Assembly: GCA_021604005.1 (NCBI GenBank)
Contig: BQIV01000019.1
Coordinates: 1-64,000, forward strand
DNA from: Nitrospirales bacterium
Lineage (GTDB): Bacteria; Nitrospirota; Nitrospiria; Nitrospirales; UBA8639
Length of the DNA: 64,000 nucleotides
Direction of reading: 5' to 3'
Shown here: piece after piece, positions 52,554-61,134 of the stretch
Numbering within the stretch: the stretch's first letter is position 1
How the letters are laid out: every line of letters begins with the position of its first letter
Notes under the pieces: model-generated
Seen by the model: the letters and a program-made list of their open reading frames with translations, nothing else
Databases searched by the model: none
What the model was told of the DNA's origin: nothing
Program-made: the position numbers and the translations under genes

Positions 52554-54152
52554 ATGCCCACACTCACTGAAGCCGATCAGCAGGACCTCAACAACAAGGG
52601 TCTCATGCTTGAACATGTGGAGGCGCAGCTTGAAACCTTTCGAAAGGGTATTCCGTACACTGTTTTGAATCGACCTTGCACGGTCAACAATGGCATTACA
52701 CGATTGAGTGCTCAAGAGCGAGACGCCTATGCTCAGCATTTTGAAGACGTGGCATTATCAGGGCGCGTCACAAAATTTGTCCCGGCTTCAGGTGCGGCAA
52801 GTCGAATGTTTAAGACGCTGCTCACGACTCTTGAAGAATACCAAAACGAAGTTTCCCCGACATCACTCCGCGATCTTCTTTCTCAGACGAAGAATGCCAA
52901 AGCGCTTGGCGAATTCTTTCAGCAATTAGACGCCTTTGCATTTCATGATGATTTACAGGCTCAACTCGCGTCGCAAGGGATTACGGCTACGGATCAGCAA
53001 TGGAAAGCCGTCTTACGTACTCTCCTATTTACTCCCGGCTTAAATTACGCAAACCTTCCCAAAGGTTTGTTGAAGTTTCATCGCTACAGCGATCATGTCC
53101 GCACACCCATCGAAGAGCACATCGTTGAAGGATGTGCCTATGCGAAAGATGCCTCTGGAACGGTGCGAATTCATTTCACCATTTCACCAGATCATGAACA
53201 GCTCATCTTCGAACATGTCGCGGACATACGCCGTCGAGTTGAAAACCAGAATGTGAAGTTCGATATCACCTGTTCCCAGCAACTAGCTTCGACGGATACC
53301 ATCGCGGTGGATCTTGAGAATCGTCCCTTTCGAGACTCAACGGGGGCTCTCGTTTTTCGTCCGGGCGGGCATGGGGCACTCATTCATAACCTTCACAATC
53401 TTCAAGGCGATATCGTCTTCATTAAAAATATTGACAATGTGGTTCCGCAACGGCTTATAGATCAACCAAATCTTTACAAGAAAGCGTTAGGAGGCTATCT
53501 CGTGACGATTCAACGCCAACTGTTTCACTATGTCCAGGCGTTATCGAAAGATGCGATCGAGGAACAATATTTTCATGAAATTGCAGCCTTCGCTGAACAC
53601 ACATTCGGTATGACAATGTCAGAGAAAGTGAAATCGCAGTCTGTACGCTATCAACAGAACGTGTTGTTCAAACAATTGAATAGACCCATTCGCGTCTGTG
53701 GGATGGTCCCGAATACTGGAGAACCGGGAGGGGGGCCGTTTTGGGTGACGCACCAGGATGGCTCACATTCCATGCAAATTGTGGAATCATCGCAAGTCGA
53801 CCCTCAGGTAGACAGTCAGCAAGCCATCCTACACACATCGACACACTTTAATCCGGTTGATTTAGTCTGTGGGGTTCGAGACTACCAAGGGCAGCCGTTC
53901 GACCTACCCACGTTCTCAAATCCTGAAGCAGGATTTATTGCCAGAAAATCCTATCAAGGACGAGATCTGAAAGCGCTCGAATTGCCTGGCCTCTGGAATG
54001 GTGCCATGGCAAAGTGGAATACGCTCTTTGTGGAAGTTCCGATCAGTACGTTTAACCCCGTAAAGACGGTATTGGATCTTCTCAGACCGGAACACCAAGC
54101 CACCGAACCCTTGCGTCGACACAATCAACCTCAGCATAATGCATGTCCATAG
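52554..54152 (+). CDS. DUF4301 family protein
   Basis: The 532-residue soluble protein matches the DUF4301 family in length and pattern, including SGRVTKFVPASGAASRMFKTLL near residue 68-83, VRIHFTISPDHEQL, and the middle HGALIHNLHNLQGDIVFIKNIDN. The PASGAASRM motif looks like the nucleotide-binding loop of sugar-nucleotide transferases (usual form PAGGxGSRM), so a nucleotidyltransferase-like fold is plausible. Another block GMVPNTGEPGGGPFWV also looks like a substrate loop. The substrate is unknown. It lies 71 bases upstream of acs on the same strand. Confidence 0.8.
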   Translation: MPTLTEADQQDLNNKGLMLEHVEAQLETFRKGIPYTVLNRPCTVNNGITRLSAQERDAYAQHFEDVALSGRVTKFVPASGAASRMFKTLLTTLEEYQNEVSPTSLRDLLSQTKNAKALGEFFQQLDAFAFHDDLQAQLASQGITATDQQWKAVLRTLLFTPGLNYANLPKGLLKFHRYSDHVRTPIEEHIVEGCAYAKDASGTVRIHFTISPDHEQLIFEHVADIRRRVENQNVKFDITCSQQLASTDTIAVDLENRPFRDSTGALVFRPGGHGALIHNLHNLQGDIVFIKNIDNVVPQRLIDQPNLYKKALGGYLVTIQRQLFHYVQALSKDAIEEQYFHEIAAFAEHTFGMTMSEKVKSQSVRYQQNVLFKQLNRPIRVCGMVPNTGEPGGGPFWVTHQDGSHSMQIVESSQVDPQVDSQQAILHTSTHFNPVDLVCGVRDYQGQPFDLPTFSNPEAGFIARKSYQGRDLKALELPGLWNGAMAKWNTLFVEVPISTFNPVKTVLDLLRPEHQATEPLRRHNQPQHNACP

Positions 54153-54222
54153 CTCAGAACGTCCCTGTCATGTATTCATGGCATATTGTGTCGCTTAGCT
54201 GAGCATAACAAGGAGTGATCTG

Positions 54223-56109
54223 ATGGAACAGAATATTGAAACGTTGCAGAAATCCGGTCGCGTGATACAGCCACCGGCGGAGCTCAAAGCCCAAGCCTAT
54301 ATTCAAGATTACGAACAGGCCTATAAGCAATCTATTGAAGATCCCGAAAAGTTCTGGGAAGACGTCGCCAAGGAACTGCACTGGTTTTCCCCATGGAATA
54401 CAGTCTTGGAGTGGAACTATCCCTGGGCAAAATGGTTTGTGGACGGCACCTGTAATATTTCGTATAACTGCCTTGATCGTCATGTGAATTCCTGGCGAAA
54501 AAATAAAGTTGCCGTCATCTGGGTAGGGGAAGAAGGTGAAGAGCGTATTTTTACCTATGCCGAACTGCATCGGCAGGTCAATAAATGTGCCAATGCGCTG
54601 AAAGCCTTAGGGCTTTCGAAGAGTGACCGGGTTACGATTTACCTCCCCAAAATTCCAGAGCAAATTGTCGCCATGTTGGCCTGTGCACGGATTGGCCTCA
54701 TCCATTCCGTCGTCTACTCCGGATTCAGCGCAAAAGCTCTGCAAGCGCGAATTCAAGATGCCGAATCCAAGTTGGTGATTACCGCGGATGTCGGATACGA
54801 CCGATCCAAAACCATTCCGCTGAAACCGGTCGTGGATGAAGCGGTCAACAATTGCCCGACCGTCGAAAAGGTTGTCGTTGTCCAACGTAAGAAAAATGGG
54901 CCTGCCTTGAATTCAGAGAAAGAAGTCGATTGGATCGACTGGCTAAAGGAGCAATCCACGAATTGTGAGGCGCTGCCTTTAGATTCCGAGACGCCGTTAT
55001 ATATTCTTTATACCTCAGGCACAACCGGTAAACCCAAGGGTGTCGTGCACGTGCATGGCGGGTATATGGTGGGCACCTATATCACCACAAAGTATGTCTT
55101 CGATCTGAAGGACGACGATGTGTATTTTTGCGTAGCCGATCCTGGATGGGTCACTGGGCATAGCTATATTGTGTACGGTCCCTTGCTCAATGGCGGGACG
55201 ATTTTAACGGCAGAAGGAAAACCGGACTATCCAGATCCTGGACGGTGGTGGGATCTCATCGAGCGCTATGGTGTCTCCATTTTTTATACTACGCCGACGG
55301 CTGTGCGATTACTCATGAAGTTTGGGGAAGAATGGCCCGGCAAATACGATCTTTCATCGTTACGCGTGTTGGGCTCGGTCGGCGAACCCATTAATCCCGA
55401 AGCCTGGGAATGGTTTTACCGCGTGACTGGCAGCAATAAGCCCATTATGGATACATGGTGGCAAACAGAGACTGGCAGTATTCTTGTGACTCCCCTCCCC
55501 TGCGTTCCGTTGAAACCGGGCTCGGCTACTCGACCGTTTTTAGGGATTGAAGCCGATGTCGTGGATCGCGACGGAAAAAGCATCGACCATGGAGGAGGGT
55601 TTGCAGTCATTAAAAAACCATGGCCATCAATGATGCGGACTATTTACAACGATCCCGATCGCTATCTCCTGTATTGGAATACGATTCAGGGTTGCTATAC
55701 CGCAGGCGACGTCTGTCACAAAGACAAGGATGGCTATCTCTGGTTTATGGGTCGTGCGGACGATGTGGTGAAGGTAGCAGGAAATCGAATTGGGACGGCA
55801 GAAGTGGAAAGTGCGTTAGTCAGCCATGACGCAGTTGTGGAAGCCGCTGTGATCGGAAAACCGCATAAGACCGCAGGGGAAATGATCAAAGCCTTTGTCA
55901 TTCTCAAGGAAGGACAAACCGAAACGCCTGACTTGATTCAACAGCTTCAAGACCATGTGCTCAACGAACTTGGAAAAATTGCCGTGCCCAAAGAGGTTGA
56001 AATCGTCACATCGTTACCCAAAACCCGTTCCGGGAAAATCATGCGACGGGTCCTTAAAGCCAAAGAACTTGGACAAGACCCCGGCGATATTTCTACGCTT
56101 GAGGAATGA
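54223..56109 (+). CDS. acs: Acetyl-CoA synthetase (AMP-forming)
   Basis: The 628-residue enzyme turns acetate, ATP and CoA into acetyl-CoA through an acetyl-AMP intermediate. The motifs include YTSGTTGKPKGVVHVHGG, DPGWVTGHSY, TWWQTETGS with the tryptophans that set acetate preference, GRADDVVKVAGNRIGTAEVES, and the C-terminal PKTRSGKIMRR carrying the lysine regulated by acetylation in relatives. The length suits the family (about 630-660). An AAGGAG sits 8 bases before ATG. It is next to the DUF4301 gene and convergent with the nucleotidyltransferase module. Confidence 0.95.
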   Translation: MEQNIETLQKSGRVIQPPAELKAQAYIQDYEQAYKQSIEDPEKFWEDVAKELHWFSPWNTVLEWNYPWAKWFVDGTCNISYNCLDRHVNSWRKNKVAVIWVGEEGEERIFTYAELHRQVNKCANALKALGLSKSDRVTIYLPKIPEQIVAMLACARIGLIHSVVYSGFSAKALQARIQDAESKLVITADVGYDRSKTIPLKPVVDEAVNNCPTVEKVVVVQRKKNGPALNSEKEVDWIDWLKEQSTNCEALPLDSETPLYILYTSGTTGKPKGVVHVHGGYMVGTYITTKYVFDLKDDDVYFCVADPGWVTGHSYIVYGPLLNGGTILTAEGKPDYPDPGRWWDLIERYGVSIFYTTPTAVRLLMKFGEEWPGKYDLSSLRVLGSVGEPINPEAWEWFYRVTGSNKPIMDTWWQTETGSILVTPLPCVPLKPGSATRPFLGIEADVVDRDGKSIDHGGGFAVIKKPWPSMMRTIYNDPDRYLLYWNTIQGCYTAGDVCHKDKDGYLWFMGRADDVVKVAGNRIGTAEVESALVSHDAVVEAAVIGKPHKTAGEMIKAFVILKEGQTETPDLIQQLQDHVLNELGKIAVPKEVEIVTSLPKTRSGKIMRRVLKAKELGQDPGDISTLEE

Positions 56110-56160
56110 GGAATCGCGAAGGCCTGATTAATTCGCCAGCACCAGGAAGTCACAACGCGG

Positions 56161-56622
56161 TTATAAGTCCCGAGATCCTGAACGTTCTTTTAACTGCTGA
56201 GCATCAATTTTGTCTTTTTCACGACCAGTGGCTTCTTTATTTTGAATGAGATGCGGTTTGGAGAGAAACGGAACGATAAGTCCTTCGATATCGATTTCTT
56301 CCCTTGCAACGTAAGCTTCACTAAAGCTTACGCCATCAATTTTAGTGAGTATATCAATTCGTCGAGGGGCAACCCCAATTTGAAACACAATACCTTCTTC
56401 ACTGAACGCCTCTTGCGTAAGTTGAGAGACTGGTGCTCCAAAGGCTACAAGAGAGTCATACACGAACTTTGAGTTTTCTGGAGAAGGTTCTACCCAGACA
56501 TCAACATCACCTGTTGCTCTTGGATAACCGTGAACCCCTAAAGCGTATGCCCCAACAACAAGAAATTTAACCTTGTGACCGATTAAGAGCGACAACATCT
56601 CTTTGTAGTCTTTGTTCAGCAT
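56161..56622 (-). CDS. Nucleotidyltransferase-fold protein (DUF6036-like), second gene of a two-gene module
   Basis: The 153-residue protein has the minimal nucleotidyltransferase pattern: FLVVGAYALGVHGYPRATGDVDVWVEP, in which the GAYA helix is followed by the DVDVW metal-binding aspartates. The later RRIDILTKIDGVSF block is typical of DUF6036/AbiEii-like proteins. It is encoded with the small upstream partner, and the two frames overlap by 56 bases. Similar pairs occur widely in bacteria and look like toxin-antitoxin or mobile cargo modules, but activity has not been shown from this sequence. The catalytic aspartates appear intact. Confidence 0.78.
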   Translation of the reverse strand: MLNKDYKEMLSLLIGHKVKFLVVGAYALGVHGYPRATGDVDVWVEPSPENSKFVYDSLVAFGAPVSQLTQEAFSEEGIVFQIGVAPRRIDILTKIDGVSFSEAYVAREEIDIEGLIVPFLSKPHLIQNKEATGREKDKIDAQQLKERSGSRDL

Positions 56623-56761
56623 TTCCTTTACCAGTTAACGACCAGAGTTCAGCGGTGAGTTCCCATATATACGAAACCCTCTCCGATGGAGTGGCCTTGA
56701 CATAATTGTCGTCAGGGTCAGTTAATTTTTTTAATGCTACAACTCGACGATTCATTTGCAT
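56567..56761 (-). CDS. Small partner protein of the nucleotidyltransferase module
   Basis: This 64-residue protein (MQMNRRVVALKKLTDPDDNY, then ATPSERVSYIWELTAELWSL, then EQRLQRDVVALNRSQG) matches the common small protein that precedes DUF6036-type nucleotidyltransferases: basic start, LTDPDD motif, WELT helix and RLQR end. The frame overlaps the following gene by 56 bases, which supports co-translation. No other known function. It starts at ATG 56761. The module is isolated between acs and trmL, which suggests acquisition by transfer. Confidence 0.7.
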   Translation of the reverse strand: MQMNRRVVALKKLTDPDDNYVKATPSERVSYIWELTAELWSLTGKGNAEQRLQRDVVALNRSQG

Positions 56762-56910
56762 ACGATCAATTATACCTTAATTATTAGGATAAATCGTGCC
56801 TGTAGCCATGAAGCTTTTTCTGTGCTTACCTTTTCAGCCACTCTGAGGTTGAGGTCATCTCAATAATCTTGTCTTTTCAGAGTATATACTTCTCTATCAT
56901 CACTAGAACC

Positions 56911-57375
56911 ATGCTCGATATCGTCCTCTATCAACCAGAAATCCCACCAAATACCGGGAATATTATTCGCCTGTGTGCAAACACAGGATTTCCTCTGCAT
57001 CTCATTCGTCCGTTAGGATTTCGCTGGGGGGACAAAGGCGCAAAGCGGGCAGGCTTAGACTATCATGAACTAAGCAATGTCGAACTTCATGTCACTCTTG
57101 AAGCCTATTTTCAAGCACGAAGGCCCCCTCGTGTCTTTGGCATCACCACTAAAGGTACCCGCCCCTATCACGACGTAGCTTTTCAATCAGGAGATGCCCT
57201 TCTCTTTGGCCCCGAAACCCGGGGACTCCCGCAAGCCATTTTAACTTCGCTTCCGGAAAACCATTGCTTACGCATTCCTATGAAACCTGCCTCTCGTAGC
57301 TTGAACCTCAGCAATGCCGTGGCCGTCGTCGTCTACGAAGCCTGGCGCCAACATCAGTTCCCTGAATCACAATAA
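56911..57375 (+). CDS. trmL: tRNA (cytidine(34)-2'-O)-methyltransferase
   Basis: From ATG 56911 this is 154 residues of a SPOUT-type methyltransferase. It has [25 protein letters not shown] near the start, LIRPLGF, and the SAM-binding knot: [40 protein letters not shown]. It should methylate the wobble ribose of tRNA-Leu. An earlier start at 56869 would add a head not seen in the family; the TrmL length is about 155. Upstream is the divergent small nucleotidyltransferase module. Confidence 0.94.
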   Translation: MLDIVLYQPEIPPNTGNIIRLCANTGFPLHLIRPLGFRWGDKGAKRAGLDYHELSNVELHVTLEAYFQARRPPRVFGITTKGTRPYHDVAFQSGDALLFGPETRGLPQAILTSLPENHCLRIPMKPASRSLNLSNAVAVVVYEAWRQHQFPESQ

Positions 57376-57523
57376 TTCTGGTTATTACTTCAAAGAATGA
57401 AAAAAGAAATTTGCAGGCGTTGTGAAGATAGCGGCAGTGGTAAGACTCTTTGAGTCGATGGTGGCATTGTGCATTCCAAATTATGGGGTCAGACATGATA
57501 TGATGCATTAATATTTCCGTTTA

Positions 57524-57538
57524 TATAAGATTCTTATA
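57524..57538. repeat. Short palindrome TATAAGA-T-TCTTATA
   Basis: A perfect 7+1+7 inverted repeat, AT-rich, forms the first of three structures in the gene-less region. It resembles a protein-binding palindrome more than a terminator. Confidence 0.4.
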
Positions 57539-57606
57539 AGTAAAAAGAAATGATGCAAGGAAGGGAGAGAACTTAGCGGAATGCATTATGCCCATAACTT
57601 CACGGC

Positions 57607-57629
57607 CAGATGATTTTTGATTTCATCTG
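57607..57629. repeat. Hairpin CAGATGA/TCATCTG
   Basis: A perfect 7-base stem surrounds a 9-base T-rich loop. It lies 27 bases before the larger inverted repeat at 57657. It has no T-run after it. Confidence 0.45.
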
Positions 57630-57656
57630 AACGCAAGAGATGAGGAGACGCATGAC

Positions 57657-57737
57657 CATCTTGAGTCTCACGAAGGCTTTCTCGAGCCGCCGAGCGTTTC
57701 CTCTATGACTCTGAACATTCGTCAGAGACTCAAGATG
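57657..57737. repeat. Long inverted repeat with nested hairpins
   Basis: The outer arms CATCTTGAGTCTC (57657-57669) and GAGACTCAAGATG (57725-57737) are perfect complements of 13 bases. With a 2-base bulge, the stem continues for 5 more bases (ACGAA/TTCGT). Inside is a second pairing, GGCT/AGCC around 6 bases. A competing hairpin CTCTGA/TCAGAG (loop 7) shares part of the right arm. The form suggests a structured RNA or a palindromic repetitive element. Confidence 0.55.
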
Positions 57738-57832
57738 ACATACATGAACAATATTTGTGTATTGTCGTCAGGCAGGTATTGTAAAGAATAATCTCAAGCC
57801 GTGATGTTTCAGATTATCCAACCCAACTCGTT

Positions 57833-58219
57833 TTATTGTGTACGGTTCAATACCGTCATAAATTCTTCTTTCAGCTGCTCATCATTAAGAATGGCCTTAA
57901 ATATCGTATTGTAATCTTCGATTGTGAGTCCGTGATCATGAACGGCTTGGTTCATCTTTTCATTTGCTTCTTCTTGTAATGCTTGCGTTTTAGCCGGATC
58001 TCCGGCCTCGACAATCCGTTCTTTATATGCCGCATTAATTTCTGAAACTTTCTTGTACGCACCGGCGAATGGTTCCAGTTTCTCTCCCGTTATTTGTTCG
58101 GCTGCGGGTTGAGACTCAACCGGCTGAGCACTAAGAGTACCTAGAGGGAACAGGACCAGCAAGCTACTGACGAGCAGGAATCCACACAATGATTTACTCT
58201 TTCGTGTCATCGAATTCAT
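57833..58219 (-). CDS. DUF4168-family exported protein
   Basis: The 128-residue protein has a signal peptide (about residues 1-31, SLLVLFPLGTLSA). A helical DUF4168-like domain follows (YKKVSEINAAYKERIVEAGD, then EEANEKMNQAVHDHGLTIEDYNTIFKAILNDE). Such small exported proteins are often found near stress or envelope genes, but no function is established. GGGAGAA lies about 9 bases before the ATG. It is 12 bases after the end of a small frame on the same strand. Confidence 0.78.
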   Translation of the reverse strand: MNSMTRKSKSLCGFLLVSSLLVLFPLGTLSAQPVESQPAAEQITGEKLEPFAGAYKKVSEINAAYKERIVEAGDPAKTQALQEEANEKMNQAVHDHGLTIEDYNTIFKAILNDEQLKEEFMTVLNRTQ

Positions 58220-58231
58220 AATAGTTCTCCC

Positions 58232-58462
58232 TTATTCGAGGATGTCCATAATGTCAGTATGTGCTACTGTTGTGAGTGACTGCTGGGAGCCTTCCGGTGG
58301 ATCCCAAGCATCGTACAGCAATATCACATAGTGATGTTTTTCTTTACTATAAATGGAACGCAAAAGGCGGGCCAGATCCTTTTCGCATATTTCCACAGTA
58401 ATGTGTGATGCATCGTAACTGCTGATAGGATCGAATAAATTTTCTCTTGAGACGTTTCCCAA
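58232..58462 (-). CDS. Possible small upstream protein (76 residues)
   Basis: The frame of 76 codons reads from a TTG at 58462 and stops at 58232, 12 bases before the DUF4168 gene. It has no signal peptide and no known motif (for example YVILLYDAWDPPEGSQQSL). A stop lies just upstream of the TTG in the same frame, so no longer version exists. The tight spacing to the next gene supports translation, but there is no good ribosome site. It may be a real small gene or chance. Confidence 0.3.
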   Translation of the reverse strand: MGNVSRENLFDPISSYDASHITVEICEKDLARLLRSIYSKEKHHYVILLYDAWDPPEGSQQSLTTVAHTDIMDILE

Positions 58463-58715
58463 GAGTCCAGTTCTCTATTTTATTGACGTAGGGAATACCA
58501 TACGACTAATCGTGCCAAACCTACAGGTCGCATGAGGAACAAATGGCCAACCGAGTGAAGAGTTATTTGGCGAATCAATATGTTATCCAAGGATTTCTGG
58601 AGAAAACTTCATTAGGCATGCATCATGCTGTCTTATTGCTTAGGATCATTTAAGAGGACTGCCTGTGCGAAACCTCTTTCACGTTTTATACTTTTCACAA
58701 AAAAGTTAGGACTGT

Positions 58716-59213
58716 ATGAATTCATCCAACAACAATCTCATTCATGCTCAGTCCCGTGAGAATATCAACGATTTCTCCCCTCTTTTGTTGCTGGTTGAAA
58801 GCAATCGAGCCGTGGCAACCATGCTTCAAGAAACATTCGTCGCATGGGGCTATCATGTATGGGTTGTCGATAACGGACATGAGGGGCTTGATGTAGTCTC
58901 AAGGCACACGGTCGATGTCATTCTATTAGATATGCATACACCAATGATGGATGGGCGAACAATGCTTGATGAATTGCGGTGGGCTGGCTATCACATGCCA
59001 GTGTGGGTCATGTCTGGTGGGTCTGATATTCACATGCTTCGGCAACTGCTCCAGGAAGGGGCACAAGGCTTCCTCGTGAAACCCTTCCATCCTCATACGC
59101 TTCAGGAGGCGTGTGCTGAAATTTTTTATCGAGTGGGTCGTCATAAGAAGTACAACGCTCAGCACCCTTCCACAGCGATACATGCGACTAGAGCACGGCA
59201 ACATTCCTCATAA
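58716..59213 (+). CDS. Stand-alone receiver (response-regulator) domain protein
   Basis: The 165-residue protein is one receiver domain. It has the phospho-aspartate in VILLDMHTPMMDGRTML (near residue 69), the switch serine region VWVMSGGSD, and the conserved lysine in FLVKPF. The first acidic site reads VESNRAV instead of the usual VDD, so metal binding may be weaker. No output domain and no histidine kinase are adjacent, so it must talk to a partner elsewhere. The basic tail (RHKKYNAQHPSTAIHATRARQHSS) is short. Confidence 0.85.
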   Translation: MNSSNNNLIHAQSRENINDFSPLLLLVESNRAVATMLQETFVAWGYHVWVVDNGHEGLDVVSRHTVDVILLDMHTPMMDGRTMLDELRWAGYHMPVWVMSGGSDIHMLRQLLQEGAQGFLVKPFHPHTLQEACAEIFYRVGRHKKYNAQHPSTAIHATRARQHSS

Positions 59214-59938
59214 GAACATATTGATAAATCTCTTATAGTTTTTTAACTTTTCATTAAGACGTATAGCCGTGCCATGCCCTTCCGTCTGTATGAAGTGTGT
59301 ACTCGCGTTGTGTGAGTGGGGGTGATTCGGCTGGAAGCTCTGTGGTTCCGCGATAGCCTTTGGGGAGGCGATTGCGTCAGAGGCCATGTTGCTCGAGCCC
59401 ACGGTTCACTCCACCGTTCATTGCCTATTGTCTTTGTCGTCTCAATTTTGACTCCCTGCCGGGGTTCGTCCCGGCGGCCGAGGCCCTTTTGTTTCGGCAA
59501 AAGGACCCAAAACCATTGACGTCCAAGCCAGGCTCATCGGATGAGCTGAACCCCGATTGGTGGGGCGGGCTAACTCGCTACGCTCAAACAAGCCCGCCCA
59601 GCATGAGAGGCGTTCACTCAGCGGACTGGCCTGCAGGCGTCAGATAATAGGTACTGAGAAAAAGTTAAAAAAACTATATCTGTTTAGATTATGCTGTTTC
59701 CCCGTAGAGAAAATTCTGAGATCCCCTAAAGATTTTACTGCGATCTGCCGATAGAACTAAAGCAGGGTGCGACCTAATTTCTGGCCGTCGTGGACGGATC
59801 TAGGCACGACGCCGAAGGCTGGGGCCCCTTCGTTAACTTCTGGTTTACCCACTAACATTTTCCTGCGATCTTCCACTAACGTGTTTGAGTGGCTTGGTTC
59901 GCGCAGAACGGTGTCTATTCACTGATGAAGGAGTGCGT
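59214..59938. other. Gene-less GC-rich region with repeat-like element
   Basis: The 725 bases between the receiver gene and the next membrane protein gene carry no convincing gene. Frames covering 59316-59647 run through the hairpin-rich element and have no ribosome site. The first part (about 59214-59300) and last part (about 59650-59930) are ordinary AT-rich DNA, while the middle is clearly more GC-rich than the window. Confidence 0.45.
59455..59640. repeat. GC-rich hairpin-rich repeat-like element
   Basis: The roughly 190-base stretch has three perfect inverted repeats: CCTTTTG/CAAAAGG (59485-59504, loop 6), GCTCATC-G-GATGAGC (59532-59546), and GGGCGGGCT/AGCCCGCCC (59563-59599, loop 19). 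The text GGACCCAAAACCATTGACG and the CTCGCTACGCTCAAACA stretch recall dispersed intergenic repeats found in many proteobacterial genomes. That resemblance is memory-based and unconfirmed. No second copy was noticed in the window. Confidence 0.5.
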
Positions 59939-60913
59939 GTGACGAATTCTCGATGGTTTGTTGAAATGAGGCGGCGACTGAATGATGCAGGGGATGTGTG
60001 GTATCACATTGGCCTGGTGAGTGTGAGTGCAATGATCGCTATGTTATTGCCGTATGGCGCTCAAGGAGTTCTCAAGTATTGGGAGGTGATTGAGAGTGAA
60101 AAAGTCTACCTTGTGTCGGTTGAGATTACCGTGGCCATGACGTTGATCATTGTATTGAATTATTTAGGACAAAACTTTCGAGATTCGCAATTAGCCAAAT
60201 CGGCTCGAGGCGCGGGGTTGGTCCATGTGTTTCCCGGTGGGCGGCGTGTCTCTCCCGCCCGGATTACGTCGTTGATTAAGGACCATGGATTTCCTCACAA
60301 TGTCATGATCATCGGCTCAACAGGAAATACCTTTGTGGATCCGAAAGGCGATTTACATCCCGTCCTGAAACATTGCCTGGAGGCTAAAATCCTGTTATTG
60401 AATCCAAGCAGTGAGAATGCACGCGCACGTGCGCGGTCGATCTTACATCCTGAAATTACGTTGGAAAGTTTAATGGCACAGACGAAAGCCAGTATCGACT
60501 TCCTGAAACTCCTTCGTGCGACTCAAAAAAATGTGAGAGTCAAGTTCTACTCGGACGATCCCAATGTCAAACTTGCAATCCTTGGCGACAATATATGGCT
60601 GCAACATTATCATACGAATTTAGATATTCAATACATGCCCATGTACGCGTTTCAATACAATCCAAAAGAACATGGACTCTATACGATTTTCTATCAACAT
60701 TTTGTGGAGAAATGGGAGCACCAAGACACTCCTGAGTATGACTTGGGAACCGATGAGTTAGTGTATCGGTGGAACGATGGAACCGAAAAGCACCGTGTTC
60801 CATTCTCATGGGACGGGATACCACCCCAGATAGTTGGTTCATCCATTGCGCCGGAATTCAGACCTTCACAACATGATGTTGAAATCATGAATGAGCCGAT
60901 TTCAATACTGTAA
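59939..60913 (+). CDS. Membrane protein with C-terminal phospholipase-D-like-fold domain, function unknown
   Basis: From GTG 59939 (AAGGAG 5 bases before) this is 324 residues. Two membrane segments near the N-terminus (VSVSAMIAMLLPYGA and VEITVAMTLIIVLNYLG) are followed by a soluble part. Its strands IIGSTGNTFVDPKGDLH, KILLLNPSSENARARARS, VKFYSDDPNVKLAILGDNIWL and LYTIFYQHFVEKWE resemble the PLD-like domains that lack the HKD catalytic motif. This assignment is tentative. The protein may be a sensor. It lies 24 bases past the GC-rich repeat-like region's last frame, with its own ribosome site. Confidence 0.6.
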   Translation: MTNSRWFVEMRRRLNDAGDVWYHIGLVSVSAMIAMLLPYGAQGVLKYWEVIESEKVYLVSVEITVAMTLIIVLNYLGQNFRDSQLAKSARGAGLVHVFPGGRRVSPARITSLIKDHGFPHNVMIIGSTGNTFVDPKGDLHPVLKHCLEAKILLLNPSSENARARARSILHPEITLESLMAQTKASIDFLKLLRATQKNVRVKFYSDDPNVKLAILGDNIWLQHYHTNLDIQYMPMYAFQYNPKEHGLYTIFYQHFVEKWEHQDTPEYDLGTDELVYRWNDGTEKHRVPFSWDGIPPQIVGSSIAPEFRPSQHDVEIMNEPISIL

Positions 60914-61134
60914 GACGCTACTGCTCCCTGAGATTGATTCTGACGACATCAGGAACGACGAACCAACCGAAGCGTTCGTGAGCGCTTTTCTGCTGTGAGA
61001 ATGAGCATCACAAGCTCGCTGTGTGAGTTGATAGCAGTGTATGGATTTGCATTCGCGAGAGAATCGTGGCGTTAAACGGAATTCCAAATGAGAAACGTAC
61101 ATCAGGAGAGAGATCCTCTGACGGGTTCTGCTGA

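Larger units (their letters stand above)
57376..57832. other. Convergent gene-less region with several inverted repeats
   Basis: The 457 bases between the ends of trmL and the DUF4168 gene hold no gene. They contain at least three separate inverted repeats (57524-57538, 57607-57629 and 57657-57737), listed separately. Both genes converge here, so bidirectional termination is one explanation, but none of the hairpins is followed by a run of T. Confidence 0.5.

Noticed and set aside
59316-59647. Two plus-strand frames inside the GC-rich hairpin element
   Set aside because: They overlap each other in different frames and read through inverted repeats. Such frames in repeat elements are usually not genes.
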